Shown here: one piece after another, positions 1 through 8,068 of the stretch
How the letters are laid out: the number at the start of each line of letters is the position of its first letter
Position numbering within the stretch: the first letter of the stretch is position 1
NCBI RefSeq assembly: GCF_002288635.1
Contig: NZ_NRSW01000001.1
Coordinates: forward strand, 4,109,004-4,173,003
Reading direction: 5' to 3'
DNA: 64,000 nt
From: Mucilaginibacter sp. MD40
GTDB lineage: Bacteria; Bacteroidota; Bacteroidia; Sphingobacteriales; Sphingobacteriaceae
Notes under the pieces: model-generated
Seen by the model: only the letters and a program-made list of their open reading frames with translations
The model's database searches: none
Told to the model about the DNA's origin: nothing
Program-made: the position numbers and the translations under genes

Positions 1-370
1 AGATACCGGCTATACTGTCGGTTATATAAGCTGAGGCATCCGGTGACCAGAAAAGCAACGGGGCGAATAAGAGCCATAAACCAACCATCGTAGAAGCCCA
101 GGGTGCCCAAAGCCGGAAAGGGTTGGCCGACAATAAACTAAATACAACCAATAACACGCCGCTCAGGAGATCGCTATAGGTCATCGCGATACTTTGATAG
201 CCAAAGGTAAAGGGTGCTGCAATAAGAAAAAAACCGAGCAGTATGTTCGTAGCATGCGTCCAGTACAGGCCATTGTAATGCTCAATGATCATTTTTCTTT
301 GATCTGCCACTTGTTTTTTGGAGGATGGTTCACCTTGCGGTGACATAGAAGAGTGATCGTGCTGATTCAT
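1..370 (-). CDS. SPW-repeat membrane protein, N-terminal part (cut by window edge)
   Basis: An ATG at 370 opens a frame that runs off the left edge of the window, giving about 123 residues. The N-terminus is hydrophilic and His/Ser-rich (MNQHDHSSMSPQGE). After it come hydrophobic segments with the repeated pattern W-x6-G-x-x-L-x-x-P seen twice (near WTHATNILLGFFLIAAPF and WASTMVGLWLLFAPLLF), which is the signature of SPW-repeat inner-membrane proteins. It lies 35 bp downstream of the epimerase gene on the same strand, so the two are probably co-transcribed. The family has no established biochemical function. The His-rich start may simply reflect the copper island. Confidence 0.75.
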   Translation of the reverse strand, partial: MNQHDHSSMSPQGEPSSKKQVADQRKMIIEHYNGLYWTHATNILLGFFLIAAPFTFGYQSIAMTYSDLLSGVLLVVFSLLSANPFRLWAPWASTMVGLWLLFAPLLFWSPDASAYITDSIAGI

Positions 371-405
371 ATAAATTGGATTTGGTTATAACATTTGACC
401 CGCTA

Positions 406-1473
406 TTATTTAAGTTTATTCACCTTATAGAATTTCTCAGGATTCGCTTTCAGGTTTTTGACGATTTCAGGTAAAGTTTCCCTTAGTCCATGTCTGGGCT
501 TCCAGCCGAGTAATTTTTTTGCTTTGTCACTGTCCAGCTCAAAATGATCGTCGGCTAAATCGATCATCCAGGGTTTGATAAATGCTTTACCAAAAAGATT
601 TAACATAAATGCCCCGGCTTTGGCAAACCACTTTGGTATCGGGATAATCTCCGCTATTTTTCCGCTAAGCTGTTTACTGATGATATCCTGCAATTCCTGG
701 TAGGACAAGGTTTCATCATCACCGATATTTAAGGTAAGCTCCGCAGGCAATTCTTTCCTGTTGCCAATCGTATGAACAATAGCATTTACCAGATCGTCAA
801 GGTGAACATATGTACTTCCGTGTGTAATATCACCGGGATACAGCCTTGCGGTAATTTGCTTCTCATAAATGCGCTGTATCTGGTTGACTACAGGTATAGA
901 ATTACCTTGTCCATTGTATACACCCGCAATACGCATAGTCACGACCGGGATTGTACCTCTCTTGTCATGCAGTATTTTTTCCGTGGCTACTTTCGATTTT
1001 GGATAGTCCCACTTGGGTTCCAGCGGCCATTCTTCATCTATCTTTACCCCCGGTGACGAGGGTTTGTAGACAAGCATGCTGCTTGAAAATATAAACTGGT
1101 CTACCTTAAACTTTTGCAGGTTCTTTAATAACCTTTCCGTCCCCTTAACCGTTATTTGATCATATAAATCGGAAGGTTTTCCTAAAAAATCGTAGTACGC
1201 AGCCAGGTGTACTACAGAGGCGATCCGGTTTCCATAGGCATAGCGGATCCGATCCAAAGCAAACTCAACACTATTGTCGCTGGTCAGGTCCACACAAATA
1301 CATTCCGCTTCAGCAGGGGGAAAAGGATAACCCGCATTATCCAGTCCTGCAATAAGAAATTTGGACGCCAGCTTTTCAATCAGCGCAGTCCCTATCAAGC
1401 CGCTGGCACCTGTTACCACGACCAGCTCTTTTTGTGCTCCGCGGGATCTGCTTTCGGGTTCTCTTTTTTCCAT
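406..1473 (-). CDS. NAD(P)-dependent epimerase/dehydratase (extended SDR)
   Basis: This 355-aa protein is an extended short-chain dehydrogenase/reductase. The Rossmann dinucleotide motif TGASGLIG is at residues 21-28, the HLAA segment near 89-92, and the catalytic YxxxK pair is Y157/K161 with an upstream Ser cluster (FSSSM, about 129-133). The length is usual for NAD-dependent epimerase/dehydratases acting on nucleotide sugars or related carbonyl compounds, but the substrate cannot be read from sequence. The first 16 residues are charged and precede the fold, so an internal start is possible. It sits downstream of the two Csp-type copper proteins and just upstream of the SPW-repeat gene. A copper role is only inferred from location. 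Confidence 0.88.
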   Translation of the reverse strand: MEKREPESRSRGAQKELVVVTGASGLIGTALIEKLASKFLIAGLDNAGYPFPPAEAECICVDLTSDNSVEFALDRIRYAYGNRIASVVHLAAYYDFLGKPSDLYDQITVKGTERLLKNLQKFKVDQFIFSSSMLVYKPSSPGVKIDEEWPLEPKWDYPKSKVATEKILHDKRGTIPVVTMRIAGVYNGQGNSIPVVNQIQRIYEKQITARLYPGDITHGSTYVHLDDLVNAIVHTIGNRKELPAELTLNIGDDETLSYQELQDIISKQLSGKIAEIIPIPKWFAKAGAFMLNLFGKAFIKPWMIDLADDHFELDSDKAKKLLGWKPRHGLRETLPEIVKNLKANPEKFYKVNKLK

Positions 1474-1527
1474 TTTTAGATGATTTATTACCTTACATCC
1501 TTTATAAACAGTTCTTTACCTAATGCA

Positions 1528-1881
1528 TCAAGTCAATGTGGCCATCTGCTGACAGGCTTCTGCGCATTCATAACAAACCTCACTGCATTCACCGCAATGT
1601 GCTACGCCGATACCGGCAAGTCTTTCAAATTCTTCCCCGCAGGACCTGCAAATAAACATACATACCGGTCGCAAATAAATAGCATAAATGTCGTCTGACG
1701 TCAATTCTGCCGCCATTGCGCGGCATACCGATACACACTCCAGGGCCAACCGGATGCTTCTTTCAGTAAGGCCATTAAAATTGTGTTTTAGATTTTCAAC
1801 AGCACAGTATTCGCAAGCCGTTGCACACTTTTCAAGTTCCTGAACTAATTCATGGTCATATATATTTTCCATCGTTTGCAT
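1528..1881 (-). CDS. Four-helix-bundle Cys-rich copper-storage protein (Csp/DUF326-like)
   Basis: The 117-aa protein carries about 13 cysteines in CxxxC and CxxC spacings along predicted helices, for example CATACEYC near residues 19-26 and CGECSEVCYECAEAC near 95-109. This matches the Csp/DUF326 four-helix bundles, whose core cysteines bind many Cu(I) ions. No signal peptide is visible, suggesting a cytosolic store. It is the second of two adjacent paralogues, and the other (2046-2390) is richer in cysteine. The pair follows DUF305 and multicopper oxidase genes on the same strand, which supports a copper-sequestration role in this island. Confidence 0.85.
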   Translation of the reverse strand: MQTMENIYDHELVQELEKCATACEYCAVENLKHNFNGLTERSIRLALECVSVCRAMAAELTSDDIYAIYLRPVCMFICRSCGEEFERLAGIGVAHCGECSEVCYECAEACQQMATLT

Positions 1882-2004
1882 CTAAAACATTAAAAATTGC
1901 AGCTGAACAATGTCACTTTTGCTGCGTATTCGTAAATATGACTACTTGTCTTTAGCAGATAGATTTCGTCTTTTAATAGTAGGGAATGCGGAGAATTAAC
2001 ACTG

Positions 2005-2043
2005 TGTTGCAAAGGCCTGCGTCTTCAGCAGGCCTTTGCAACA
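2005..2043 (-). terminator. Perfect 16-bp inverted repeat hairpin
   Basis: A perfect inverted repeat pairs 2005-2020 with 2028-2043 around a 7-nt loop (gtcttca). It begins 2 nt past the stop codon of the upstream Csp gene, reading on the minus strand. No U-tract follows on either strand, so it may act as an mRNA stabiliser or attenuator between the two Csp genes rather than a classical intrinsic terminator. Confidence 0.6.
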
Positions 2044-2045
2044 AA

Positions 2046-2390
2046 TCAAACGGCAGTAGCCATCTGTTCACAAGCTTCCGCGCATCTGCGGCAAGCGTCC
2101 GCACATTCTTTACAGTGCTCCATACCCATCTGCGCATGTTTCTCGCATTCTTCTGCACAGGCCTTACAGGCATCTGCACAAACACGGCAAAGATGCTCAC
2201 TATATTCACTGCCTAAACTCATGAGTTCGGTGGCCGCTCGGCAAACGGCTGCACATTCCAGGTCCAGTTGAATACACCTGCTCATCATTTTTACATTTTC
2301 CTCTTTTAAACATTCAGTAGCACAATGGCTACAGGCAACTGCACAGGCCACGCAGGCATCGATGCAATCTTTAAATTTTTGATGTGACAT
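2046..2390 (-). CDS. Four-helix-bundle Cys-rich copper-storage protein (Csp/DUF326-like)
   Basis: The 114-aa protein has about 19 cysteines, mostly as CxxxC or CxxC, for example CIDACVACAVACSHC near residues 9-23 and CKECADACRRCAEAC near 93-107. This is the classic Csp/DUF326 pattern in which cysteines line the core of a four-helix bundle and bind Cu(I). There is no export signal. It is a paralogue of the gene at 1528-1881, with the same C-terminal AEACxQMAT ending, consistent with tandem duplication followed by divergence. A strong hairpin follows its stop codon. Copper storage is inferred from the family and from its neighbours. Confidence 0.9.
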   Translation of the reverse strand: MSHQKFKDCIDACVACAVACSHCATECLKEENVKMMSRCIQLDLECAAVCRAATELMSLGSEYSEHLCRVCADACKACAEECEKHAQMGMEHCKECADACRRCAEACEQMATAV

Positions 2391-2424
2391 AATTTACTTT
2401 TAATAGTTAACGTTCGGTGATTTT

Positions 2425-3042
2425 CTATTTATTGCCATTAGCAAGCAACCAATCCTGGAACTGGCCTATCTCTTTGGTTTGGCTGTCAATGATACTTTGC
2501 GCCATGGTTTTCATGGCAGGTTCCGAGCCTTTTAGCAGTTCCAACCTGGCGTTTTCTGTCGCGGTCTGATGATGGCCGATCATCAGTATAGCGAAGTCAT
2601 GGTCAATTCGCCCATTAATGATTTGAAGATCAGCTTGTTTCATCCCTTTTTGCATAGCCATCATTTGTTGCATATCAAAATCTGGGTCGTTCCCATGAGC
2701 GGGATGAGCCTTTAAAAACGCGTTTAACTGGGCGATCTCCGCCTGTTGTGCTGTAATAATGGACTGTGCCATTTGTTTCATGGTTGCATCACTTCCGCTT
2801 TGCAGTTCCAGGTTGGCCATATCAATAGCGCCCTGGTGATGAATGCGCATCATTAAAGCAAAATCATTATCAGGGTCTTTGGTCATTTTCAGGGTGTCCA
2901 TTTTCGCCATCGTGGCGTGCATAATAGCCATCATCTGGTTTTGATCATGTGCCTGCAATTGTAATTGGCTGCTGTCTTTTTTGCATGCGCTGAATATGGC
3001 CACAAAGGCCGTTAATACAGTAATTTTTAACACATTTTTCAT
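2425..3042 (-). CDS. DUF305 lipoprotein (tandem ferritin-like domains)
   Basis: The 205-aa protein begins with a lipoprotein signal peptide ending in FSAC, with the acylated Cys at about residue 20. Two DUF305 repeats follow, each with the hallmark His pair: MRIHHQGAIDMA near 66-75 and LMIGHHQTATENA near 153-163. DUF305 domains are His/Met-rich helical bundles common in copper-resistance loci, and metal binding is suspected rather than proven. The product is probably membrane-anchored in the periplasm. It lies 28 bp downstream of a second DUF305 gene, so the two are probably co-transcribed. Confidence 0.88.
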   Translation of the reverse strand: MKNVLKITVLTAFVAIFSACKKDSSQLQLQAHDQNQMMAIMHATMAKMDTLKMTKDPDNDFALMMRIHHQGAIDMANLELQSGSDATMKQMAQSIITAQQAEIAQLNAFLKAHPAHGNDPDFDMQQMMAMQKGMKQADLQIINGRIDHDFAILMIGHHQTATENARLELLKGSEPAMKTMAQSIIDSQTKEIGQFQDWLLANGNK

Positions 3043-3070
3043 GGTAGTCTATTTTTTGTTTATGTATTTA

Positions 3071-3748
3071 TTAGCCTTTGTGTTGGCTCGTCCATTGTTT
3101 AAATTCCCTAATTTGAGTGCCTTGTTCAGGAATCGATTTCTGCGCCATCGACCGTAGTTTAACGGCCTTGCTGTAGGTGATGATACTTTTGGCCATTATA
3201 ATCCCATCGCTATGATGTTTGATCATCATATCTGCAAATTCATGGTCGACTGAGCCCATGGACATATGCCCCATTTTTTTCATGGTCATCATATTATCCG
3301 CCATCGCTTTCGCCGGCCCCGCAGTTTTATTCATCGGGTCATAATTTTTAGGGGCACTTTGCAAAGAAGCGATCAGTTGATCCAGGTTGGCAACCTCTTT
3401 GGTCTGCATATCAATGATTTTTTGGGCCATCTTTTTCATCGACCCATCCTTGCCATCCTGCAGTTCAAATTTTGCCATATCTATAGCGCCCTGATGATGA
3501 AGCTTTAGCATAGAGGCAAAGTCAAGATCCACATTGCCTTTCATGGGTTGTGCTTCCATGTCCTTCATCATTTTATTCATGATCTCCATGAGCTCGTCCC
3601 CATGAAAAAAATCACTCCTTACCGGGTTTGTAAAAGCAATAGCGGATACGCTGTTTGAAATTTCGGAATGCCTGGCCATCCCGGTGCTGTTGTTGATGCC
3701 GGTCGCACCCAGTGCGATCAGCGGGATCATTAAAATTGTTGTTTTCAT
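3071..3748 (-). CDS. Secreted DUF305 protein, Met/His-rich
   Basis: The 225-aa protein has a hydrophobic N-terminal segment (MKTTILMIPLIALGATG) likely to be a signal peptide. Two DUF305 units follow, with LKLHHQGAIDMA in the first half and MIKHHSDGIIMA in the second. The linker is unusually Met-rich (MTMKKMGHMSMG), a soft-metal ligand pattern. It sits between the multicopper oxidase gene (30 bp upstream) and a lipoprotein DUF305 paralogue, supporting a periplasmic copper-handling role. Function is inferred, since no member of the family has a firm reaction. Confidence 0.87.
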   Translation of the reverse strand: MKTTILMIPLIALGATGINNSTGMARHSEISNSVSAIAFTNPVRSDFFHGDELMEIMNKMMKDMEAQPMKGNVDLDFASMLKLHHQGAIDMAKFELQDGKDGSMKKMAQKIIDMQTKEVANLDQLIASLQSAPKNYDPMNKTAGPAKAMADNMMTMKKMGHMSMGSVDHEFADMMIKHHSDGIIMAKSIITYSKAVKLRSMAQKSIPEQGTQIREFKQWTSQHKG

Positions 3749-3778
3749 AGATTCATTGATTATTATTTATAATTTATT

Positions 3779-6670
3779 TTAGTAAATGATGGTCAGTCCG
3801 CCGCCGAAACCATACTGGTTGTCATAACTTGCGGAAACAGCAAAGTATTTCGTAAGAATATAACGCGTATCCACCTGGAATTCATTATCCGTATTGTACG
3901 ATGCCCCCATATATAACCTGGTAGAAAGCGGGATATCTTCGCGGCTGACCGTCAACCGAAATTGCCCTTTACTGCTGATCCTGGCATCGGTTTGCACAAA
4001 GAGCGGAAGAAGGTAACGCAGCCCGACTACGGCACTATTATCTCCCTTTCGGCTAAAGAGCCGTCCCTTTTCGGTTTGCTCAAAATTTCCGCCGACATAA
4101 GCTGCCAAATATTGATTGTTGTCCAGGTAGCGCTGAAAGCGGGGATCAATTTCATACCGCCCGTCATAGCTGAACCTGTAATTGGCATTGAACTCATACC
4201 GAGTATTGGATATAAAAACAGAACCTACACTTGTTTGTGAATGAAAAGCCGCCATTCCCCAAGTGTACCATTGGCGGTCATCTTTTAATAAAGGATTGTT
4301 TTTTTGATATGGTGCGACCTGCGGATTGCTTGGAGCATCCTCATACCGTACGACCCTTGCCATTCCGGACATCATATGGTATAAGGTATGGCAATGGAAA
4401 AACCAGTCATGCGCTTCATCGGCTAAAAACTCGATTGTTTTTACCTGCATGGGTTCGATGCTGACCGTGTGCTTTAAAGGCGCAGAATCGCCTTTTGCGT
4501 TTAATACCCTGAAAAAATGGCCATGTAAGTGCATAGGATGCTCCATCATGGTCGTATTATGTAAAACGAAACGGACAATTTCGCCTTTTTTAATCAGCAG
4601 TTTATCGGCTTCTGATAACGCTTTATTGTTAATCAGCCAGGTATAACGGATCATGCTTCCCGTCAGGTAAAGGTGATAAGTTCTGACCGTGTGTGTGCCT
4701 TCAATCGCCGTCGAACTATTGGCCTGAAGCATATCGTACGTTAGTATTTTGCCTTCACCGCCTAATCCCAGCAACATGGAACCTCCGGGCCCCATTTTCG
4801 TGCCCCTACCGTCATCTGTCATATTCATTCTCCCCATGCCACCCATATCCATATTGCCCATATCTTTTTGCTGGTCAGCCATATCAGGATTCATTCCCTT
4901 CATGGACATTTTTTTTGATTTGCTGCCGCTCATTTTCATACTGGAATCGCCTTTCATGTCCATTCCCGCCATTTTCATGTCTCCTTTATCCGGTACAGGT
5001 TTATTTTCTTTCCCATCCATTTTCATCCCGCCCATATCCATGCCATCCATTTTCATTTTACCCGTACTTTTGCTGAATTCCAAACCATCGTTCTTCACTT
5101 TCGAGCTGGGCACTGCATTCATGGGCATATTCATCTGGCCCATCATCCGGTTAAAAGTATGGGTCAGTTTATAATAGGGGACGGGGGGAATGTCTTTAGC
5201 TTTGACCTCGGCACCTGAACCCAGCCAAGCCGACACTTTCCCGGATACATCCTGATAGGTCGCCCGGAATTCATATTTGCCTTTTAAGGGTATTTTGACG
5301 AGAACATCATAAGTTTCTGCTGTGCCAATCAGGATCTTGTCAACTGTTACCGGCTTTACTTCCAGGCCATCTGCCGCGATTACCGTCATTTGACTTCCGG
5401 CGTAGTTTAACCAAAAATAGCTTGATGATGAACCATTAATGATTCGCAGTTTTACTGTCTGCCCCGGCTTAAATTTCGATAGTTGCTGATCCGTATAACC
5501 GTTGACCAAAAAACGGTCATATTTAACATCCGCCAGGTCCATGGCCGGCATCCGCCTCCAGTCCAGCTTTAATTTATCGCCCAAATAGCCTTTTGAAATA
5601 GCTCCGCCATAACTGAGCACGCTTCCCTTTTGTATGGAAAACCAGTCTGTACCACGCTTTAGCATCCGCTGCACCTCTTTCGGTTTATAATCGGTCCAGT
5701 CAGAAAAAAGCATCACTTGCTCCGGATAGTCATTTTTCTTGATCTGCGGGTTGATTACAATTGATCCATAAAGCCCCGACTGTTCATCCAGTTCGGTATG
5801 GGAGTGATACCAGAACGTTCCGGTTTGCCTCAGCGGAATGATAAATAGGTGAGTTGAATCAGGCAGGATAGGCACGGTAGTCAGATAGGGCACGCCATCG
5901 TACTGATTGGGTACCAGAACACCATGCCAGTGGATGGATGTTTCGGTATTCATCCTGTTATGAACTTTTATATATGCCGTGTCGCCCTCAGTGAACGTAA
6001 GCGTAGGGCCCGGTATATGGCCGTTGATCGCCATCGCTTTTACCGGTTTGCCCGTATAATTCGCTACGGTATCCGTTATATAGAGATTATAGGTTACCCG
6101 TTTGCCCGCATGTATAAAATGATCATTAAGCGTTGAGGACGTGCTGGCAATGGTGTCTTTCCCGCTTTTCGCCATTCCGCTCATATTCATCCCGGGCATC
6201 ATACCTTCCTTGTTCATATCCATTTTCATCCCGCCCTGCTTTTGCATGTCCATAGGTTTCGTGCCCGTATCCGGCATTTTCATTCCGGGCATAGCATCCT
6301 TTTTTCCATTCATATCCATTCCCTGCATCTTCCCCTTGTCCATTTTCATTCCTGGCATGGCCGAATTGCCCTTTTTTTTCATCGGCATTTTTTTAACAGC
6401 CTTGCCTTTCATTTTCATTCCGCTCATTCCCGAAGCAGCTGTAGCGGGCATTCCCTGTTTGGTTCCCTCTTTTATAACCATGGGTGAGGTTTTCTTTTGG
6501 TTTAAATGGTCAGGTGAAGTTGCTTTTTTATTTTTAACCAAAGGTTTCTTCGTGGCGGGCATTTTCATTGGCATGGTGGTATCGCCCATTTTCATTTCTT
6601 TCTGCTGGCCATAAGCTGAAAGGCCCCATCCGAGCAGCATGATCATTATTATGGTGATGATGTTTTTCAT
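3779..6670 (-). CDS. Met-rich multicopper oxidase (CopA/PcoA-type) with C-terminal CopB-like barrel region
   Basis: From the ATG at 6670 the protein is 963 aa. An in-frame start at 6715 lies inside the regulator upstream and precedes a good signal peptide (MKNIITIIMIMLLGWG), so 6670 is preferred. A first Met/Lys-rich stretch (roughly residues 25-180, MPGMKM-type repeats) precedes the oxidase. Copper ligands are clear: HWHG, WYHSHTE, HPMHLHG and HCHTLYHMMSGM. A second Met-rich insert (GGMKMDG, DMGGMG) lies between cupredoxin domains. The last 150 or so residues resemble CopB: repeated beta-strands with a terminal aromatic, outer-membrane-barrel-like. It probably oxidises Cu(I) in the periplasm. 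PcoA/CopA and PcoB/CopB are usually separate proteins, so the fused tail is notable. Confidence 0.9.
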   Translation of the reverse strand: MKNIITIIMIMLLGWGLSAYGQQKEMKMGDTTMPMKMPATKKPLVKNKKATSPDHLNQKKTSPMVIKEGTKQGMPATAASGMSGMKMKGKAVKKMPMKKKGNSAMPGMKMDKGKMQGMDMNGKKDAMPGMKMPDTGTKPMDMQKQGGMKMDMNKEGMMPGMNMSGMAKSGKDTIASTSSTLNDHFIHAGKRVTYNLYITDTVANYTGKPVKAMAINGHIPGPTLTFTEGDTAYIKVHNRMNTETSIHWHGVLVPNQYDGVPYLTTVPILPDSTHLFIIPLRQTGTFWYHSHTELDEQSGLYGSIVINPQIKKNDYPEQVMLFSDWTDYKPKEVQRMLKRGTDWFSIQKGSVLSYGGAISKGYLGDKLKLDWRRMPAMDLADVKYDRFLVNGYTDQQLSKFKPGQTVKLRIINGSSSSYFWLNYAGSQMTVIAADGLEVKPVTVDKILIGTAETYDVLVKIPLKGKYEFRATYQDVSGKVSAWLGSGAEVKAKDIPPVPYYKLTHTFNRMMGQMNMPMNAVPSSKVKNDGLEFSKSTGKMKMDGMDMGGMKMDGKENKPVPDKGDMKMAGMDMKGDSSMKMSGSKSKKMSMKGMNPDMADQQKDMGNMDMGGMGRMNMTDDGRGTKMGPGGSMLLGLGGEGKILTYDMLQANSSTAIEGTHTVRTYHLYLTGSMIRYTWLINNKALSEADKLLIKKGEIVRFVLHNTTMMEHPMHLHGHFFRVLNAKGDSAPLKHTVSIEPMQVKTIEFLADEAHDWFFHCHTLYHMMSGMARVVRYEDAPSNPQVAPYQKNNPLLKDDRQWYTWGMAAFHSQTSVGSVFISNTRYEFNANYRFSYDGRYEIDPRFQRYLDNNQYLAAYVGGNFEQTEKGRLFSRKGDNSAVVGLRYLLPLFVQTDARISSKGQFRLTVSREDIPLSTRLYMGASYNTDNEFQVDTRYILTKYFAVSASYDNQYGFGGGLTIIY

Positions 6671-6677
6671 AGTTGAT

Positions 6678-7241
6678 TTATATTTTATCCAGCGGCCTCC
6701 TGCCATTTTTATCAATCAGTTTATATTGACTTGGGGTGAAACCGGTCACACTCTTAAATTGATTAGTCAGATGGGCGTTGCTGCTATATCCCATAGCATA
6801 CGCGATCTCATTAACATTCAATTCACCATACTGAAGGAACTCCTTTACCTTTTCTATCTTCTGCTGTATGATGAATTTTTCGATGGTCATATCCTCGTGA
6901 TCGGAGAATATTCGGCTGAGATAAGTATAATCCTTTTGCAGGTACTCGGCCACCAGGCTGCTAAGGGTCTGACGAAGGTCCGTTAGGTCCGAATGATGAA
7001 TTAACTGAATCACCGTTGCTTTGATCTGTTCTACAAGCCGGTCACGTTCTTTATCGATAATTTCAAATCCCAGTATTTTTAAAGAGGAAGAAACTTCCTG
7101 CAACTGTTCCGGGGTTGGTTCAGGATGAAATTGAACAGTGCCGAGCGTGATATCAGAGACGAGAAAATTATGGTTATCTATCTGTTGTTTCACAACCATA
7201 ATGCAACGGTCGCAAACCATATTTTTTATATGAAGGATCAT
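6678..7241 (-). CDS. AraC-family regulator with N-terminal CxxC metal-site-like domain
   Basis: The 187-aa protein has an N-terminal segment resembling a heavy-metal-associated domain (KNMVCDRCIMVV, C10 and C13). The C-terminal third is an AraC helix-turn-helix with the signature NEIAYAMGYSSNAHLTNQFK and a FTPSQYK ending. It is shorter than classic AraC proteins because it lacks the cupin. The arrangement suggests a Cu(I)-sensing transcription activator. Its gene lies directly upstream of the multicopper oxidase (8 bp between its stop and the 6670 start). The paired direct repeats upstream of copA are a plausible binding site. Metal sensing is inferred and not demonstrated here. Confidence 0.85.
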   Translation of the reverse strand: MILHIKNMVCDRCIMVVKQQIDNHNFLVSDITLGTVQFHPEPTPEQLQEVSSSLKILGFEIIDKERDRLVEQIKATVIQLIHHSDLTDLRQTLSSLVAEYLQKDYTYLSRIFSDHEDMTIEKFIIQQKIEKVKEFLQYGELNVNEIAYAMGYSSNAHLTNQFKSVTGFTPSQYKLIDKNGRRPLDKI

Positions 7242-7304
7242 AAGTAAATTTTAAGCTGTTGATTAATAAAAGAGCAATCCGTCCGCAGGTTGCGGCAGCT
7301 TAAA

Positions 7305-7736
7305 TCAGATAAGGAAAGAATTATTTAAAATGTATAAAAATGGTTTTGAAACACCAGGCGGTCCTTTAGCTATAGGCCATTTGAATTGATCTGTGCCTAC
7401 CTGGATAGCAAAATCCTCGTAATATGCAAGCCGATGAAGTGGAGGTTGGTGTGCCTCTAACTGGAACTCTGACGATGCGGCAATATTTTCCTTGATCACC
7501 GATAAGTTCTGCTGGTTGCAGCAAGAACAATGTTGACTTTTTATTTGATAAGCGGAATCTTCCGAAGACTCGTTACAGCAATGATCGTCGTCACAAGAAT
7601 CTGTTTTAGACAAAGCGGACCCATAGTTAACATGGCCGGCTTCGGCATCAGTACAACAATGAAAAAAGCAGGCTGATACCCCTGATGTTAACATCAGGTA
7701 TAAGGCCGCCAAAATCAATGCACTAAACTTTTTCAT
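7305..7736 (-). CDS. Secreted Cys-rich small protein (HYC_CC_PP-like)
   Basis: The 143-aa protein has an N-terminal signal sequence (MKKFSALILAALYLMLTSGV). Cysteine pairs follow: FFHCC, DDHCC and HCSCC, then a C-terminal GPPG segment. This layout resembles the small exported Bacteroidota family nicknamed HYC_CC_PP, often found near copper or cation-efflux genes. It is upstream of the AraC regulator and multicopper oxidase, on the same strand. Periplasmic metal binding through the CC and HC motifs is an inference. The protein at 12165-12605 looks like a diverged relative. Confidence 0.65.
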   Translation of the reverse strand: MKKFSALILAALYLMLTSGVSACFFHCCTDAEAGHVNYGSALSKTDSCDDDHCCNESSEDSAYQIKSQHCSCCNQQNLSVIKENIAASSEFQLEAHQPPLHRLAYYEDFAIQVGTDQFKWPIAKGPPGVSKPFLYILNNSFLI

Positions 7737-7794
7737 TCATTATTACTACATAAAAAAGTTACAATTGTTCTTGAGTATATATTTTTCCTTAAAA

Positions 7795-7825
7795 TTAAAA
7801 TCCTGCTGACATCGCAGCAGGATTT
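7795..7825 (-). terminator. Intrinsic terminator after the CopZ-like gene
   Basis: An 11-bp perfect stem pairs 7798-7808 with 7815-7825 around a 6-nt loop. On the minus strand it is followed by a T-rich run (TTTTAATTTT). It begins 15 nt past the stop codon of the 70-aa HMA protein, so it should end the copA-copZ transcript and separate it from the Cys-rich/araC/oxidase unit. Confidence 0.85.
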
Positions 7826-7840
7826 CTGTCTATAAATTTG

Positions 7841-8053
7841 CTAATCAATTCTTTGTGCAAAATAGCCTTTTGCCGTCACGCTTTCGATGATCTGTTCGGC
7901 AGTCAAACCCTCTGCCTGTACGGTAAGCACCTTGTCGCGGTTTTTCGTATCTACCTCCCATTTATCTATGCCCTTTAAATTGTCTAATGACGGGGTTACA
8001 GCTGCTATGCAGCCACCACAGTTGATATTGGTTTTGAATTTGAAAGTTTCCAT
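7841..8053 (-). CDS. CopZ-like heavy-metal-associated domain protein
   Basis: The 70-aa protein is a single HMA domain. The metal-binding loop is NINCGGCIAAV near residues 10-20, where the usual MxCxxC is NxCxxC. It would act as a cytosolic Cu(I) chaperone delivering to the P-type ATPase. The gene is 15 bp downstream of copA and is closed by a strong terminator, so the two form a compact unit. Length and fold order fit the CopZ/Atx1 family. Confidence 0.88.
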   Translation of the reverse strand: METFKFKTNINCGGCIAAVTPSLDNLKGIDKWEVDTKNRDKVLTVQAEGLTAEQIIESVTAKGYFAQRID

Positions 8054-8068
8054 GTTGTTTGATTTATA

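Noticed and set aside
4693-6614. Long plus-strand frames rich in Pro/Ser/Cys opposite the multicopper oxidase
   Set aside because: Antisense shadows of the Met-rich repeats (CAT on the other strand).
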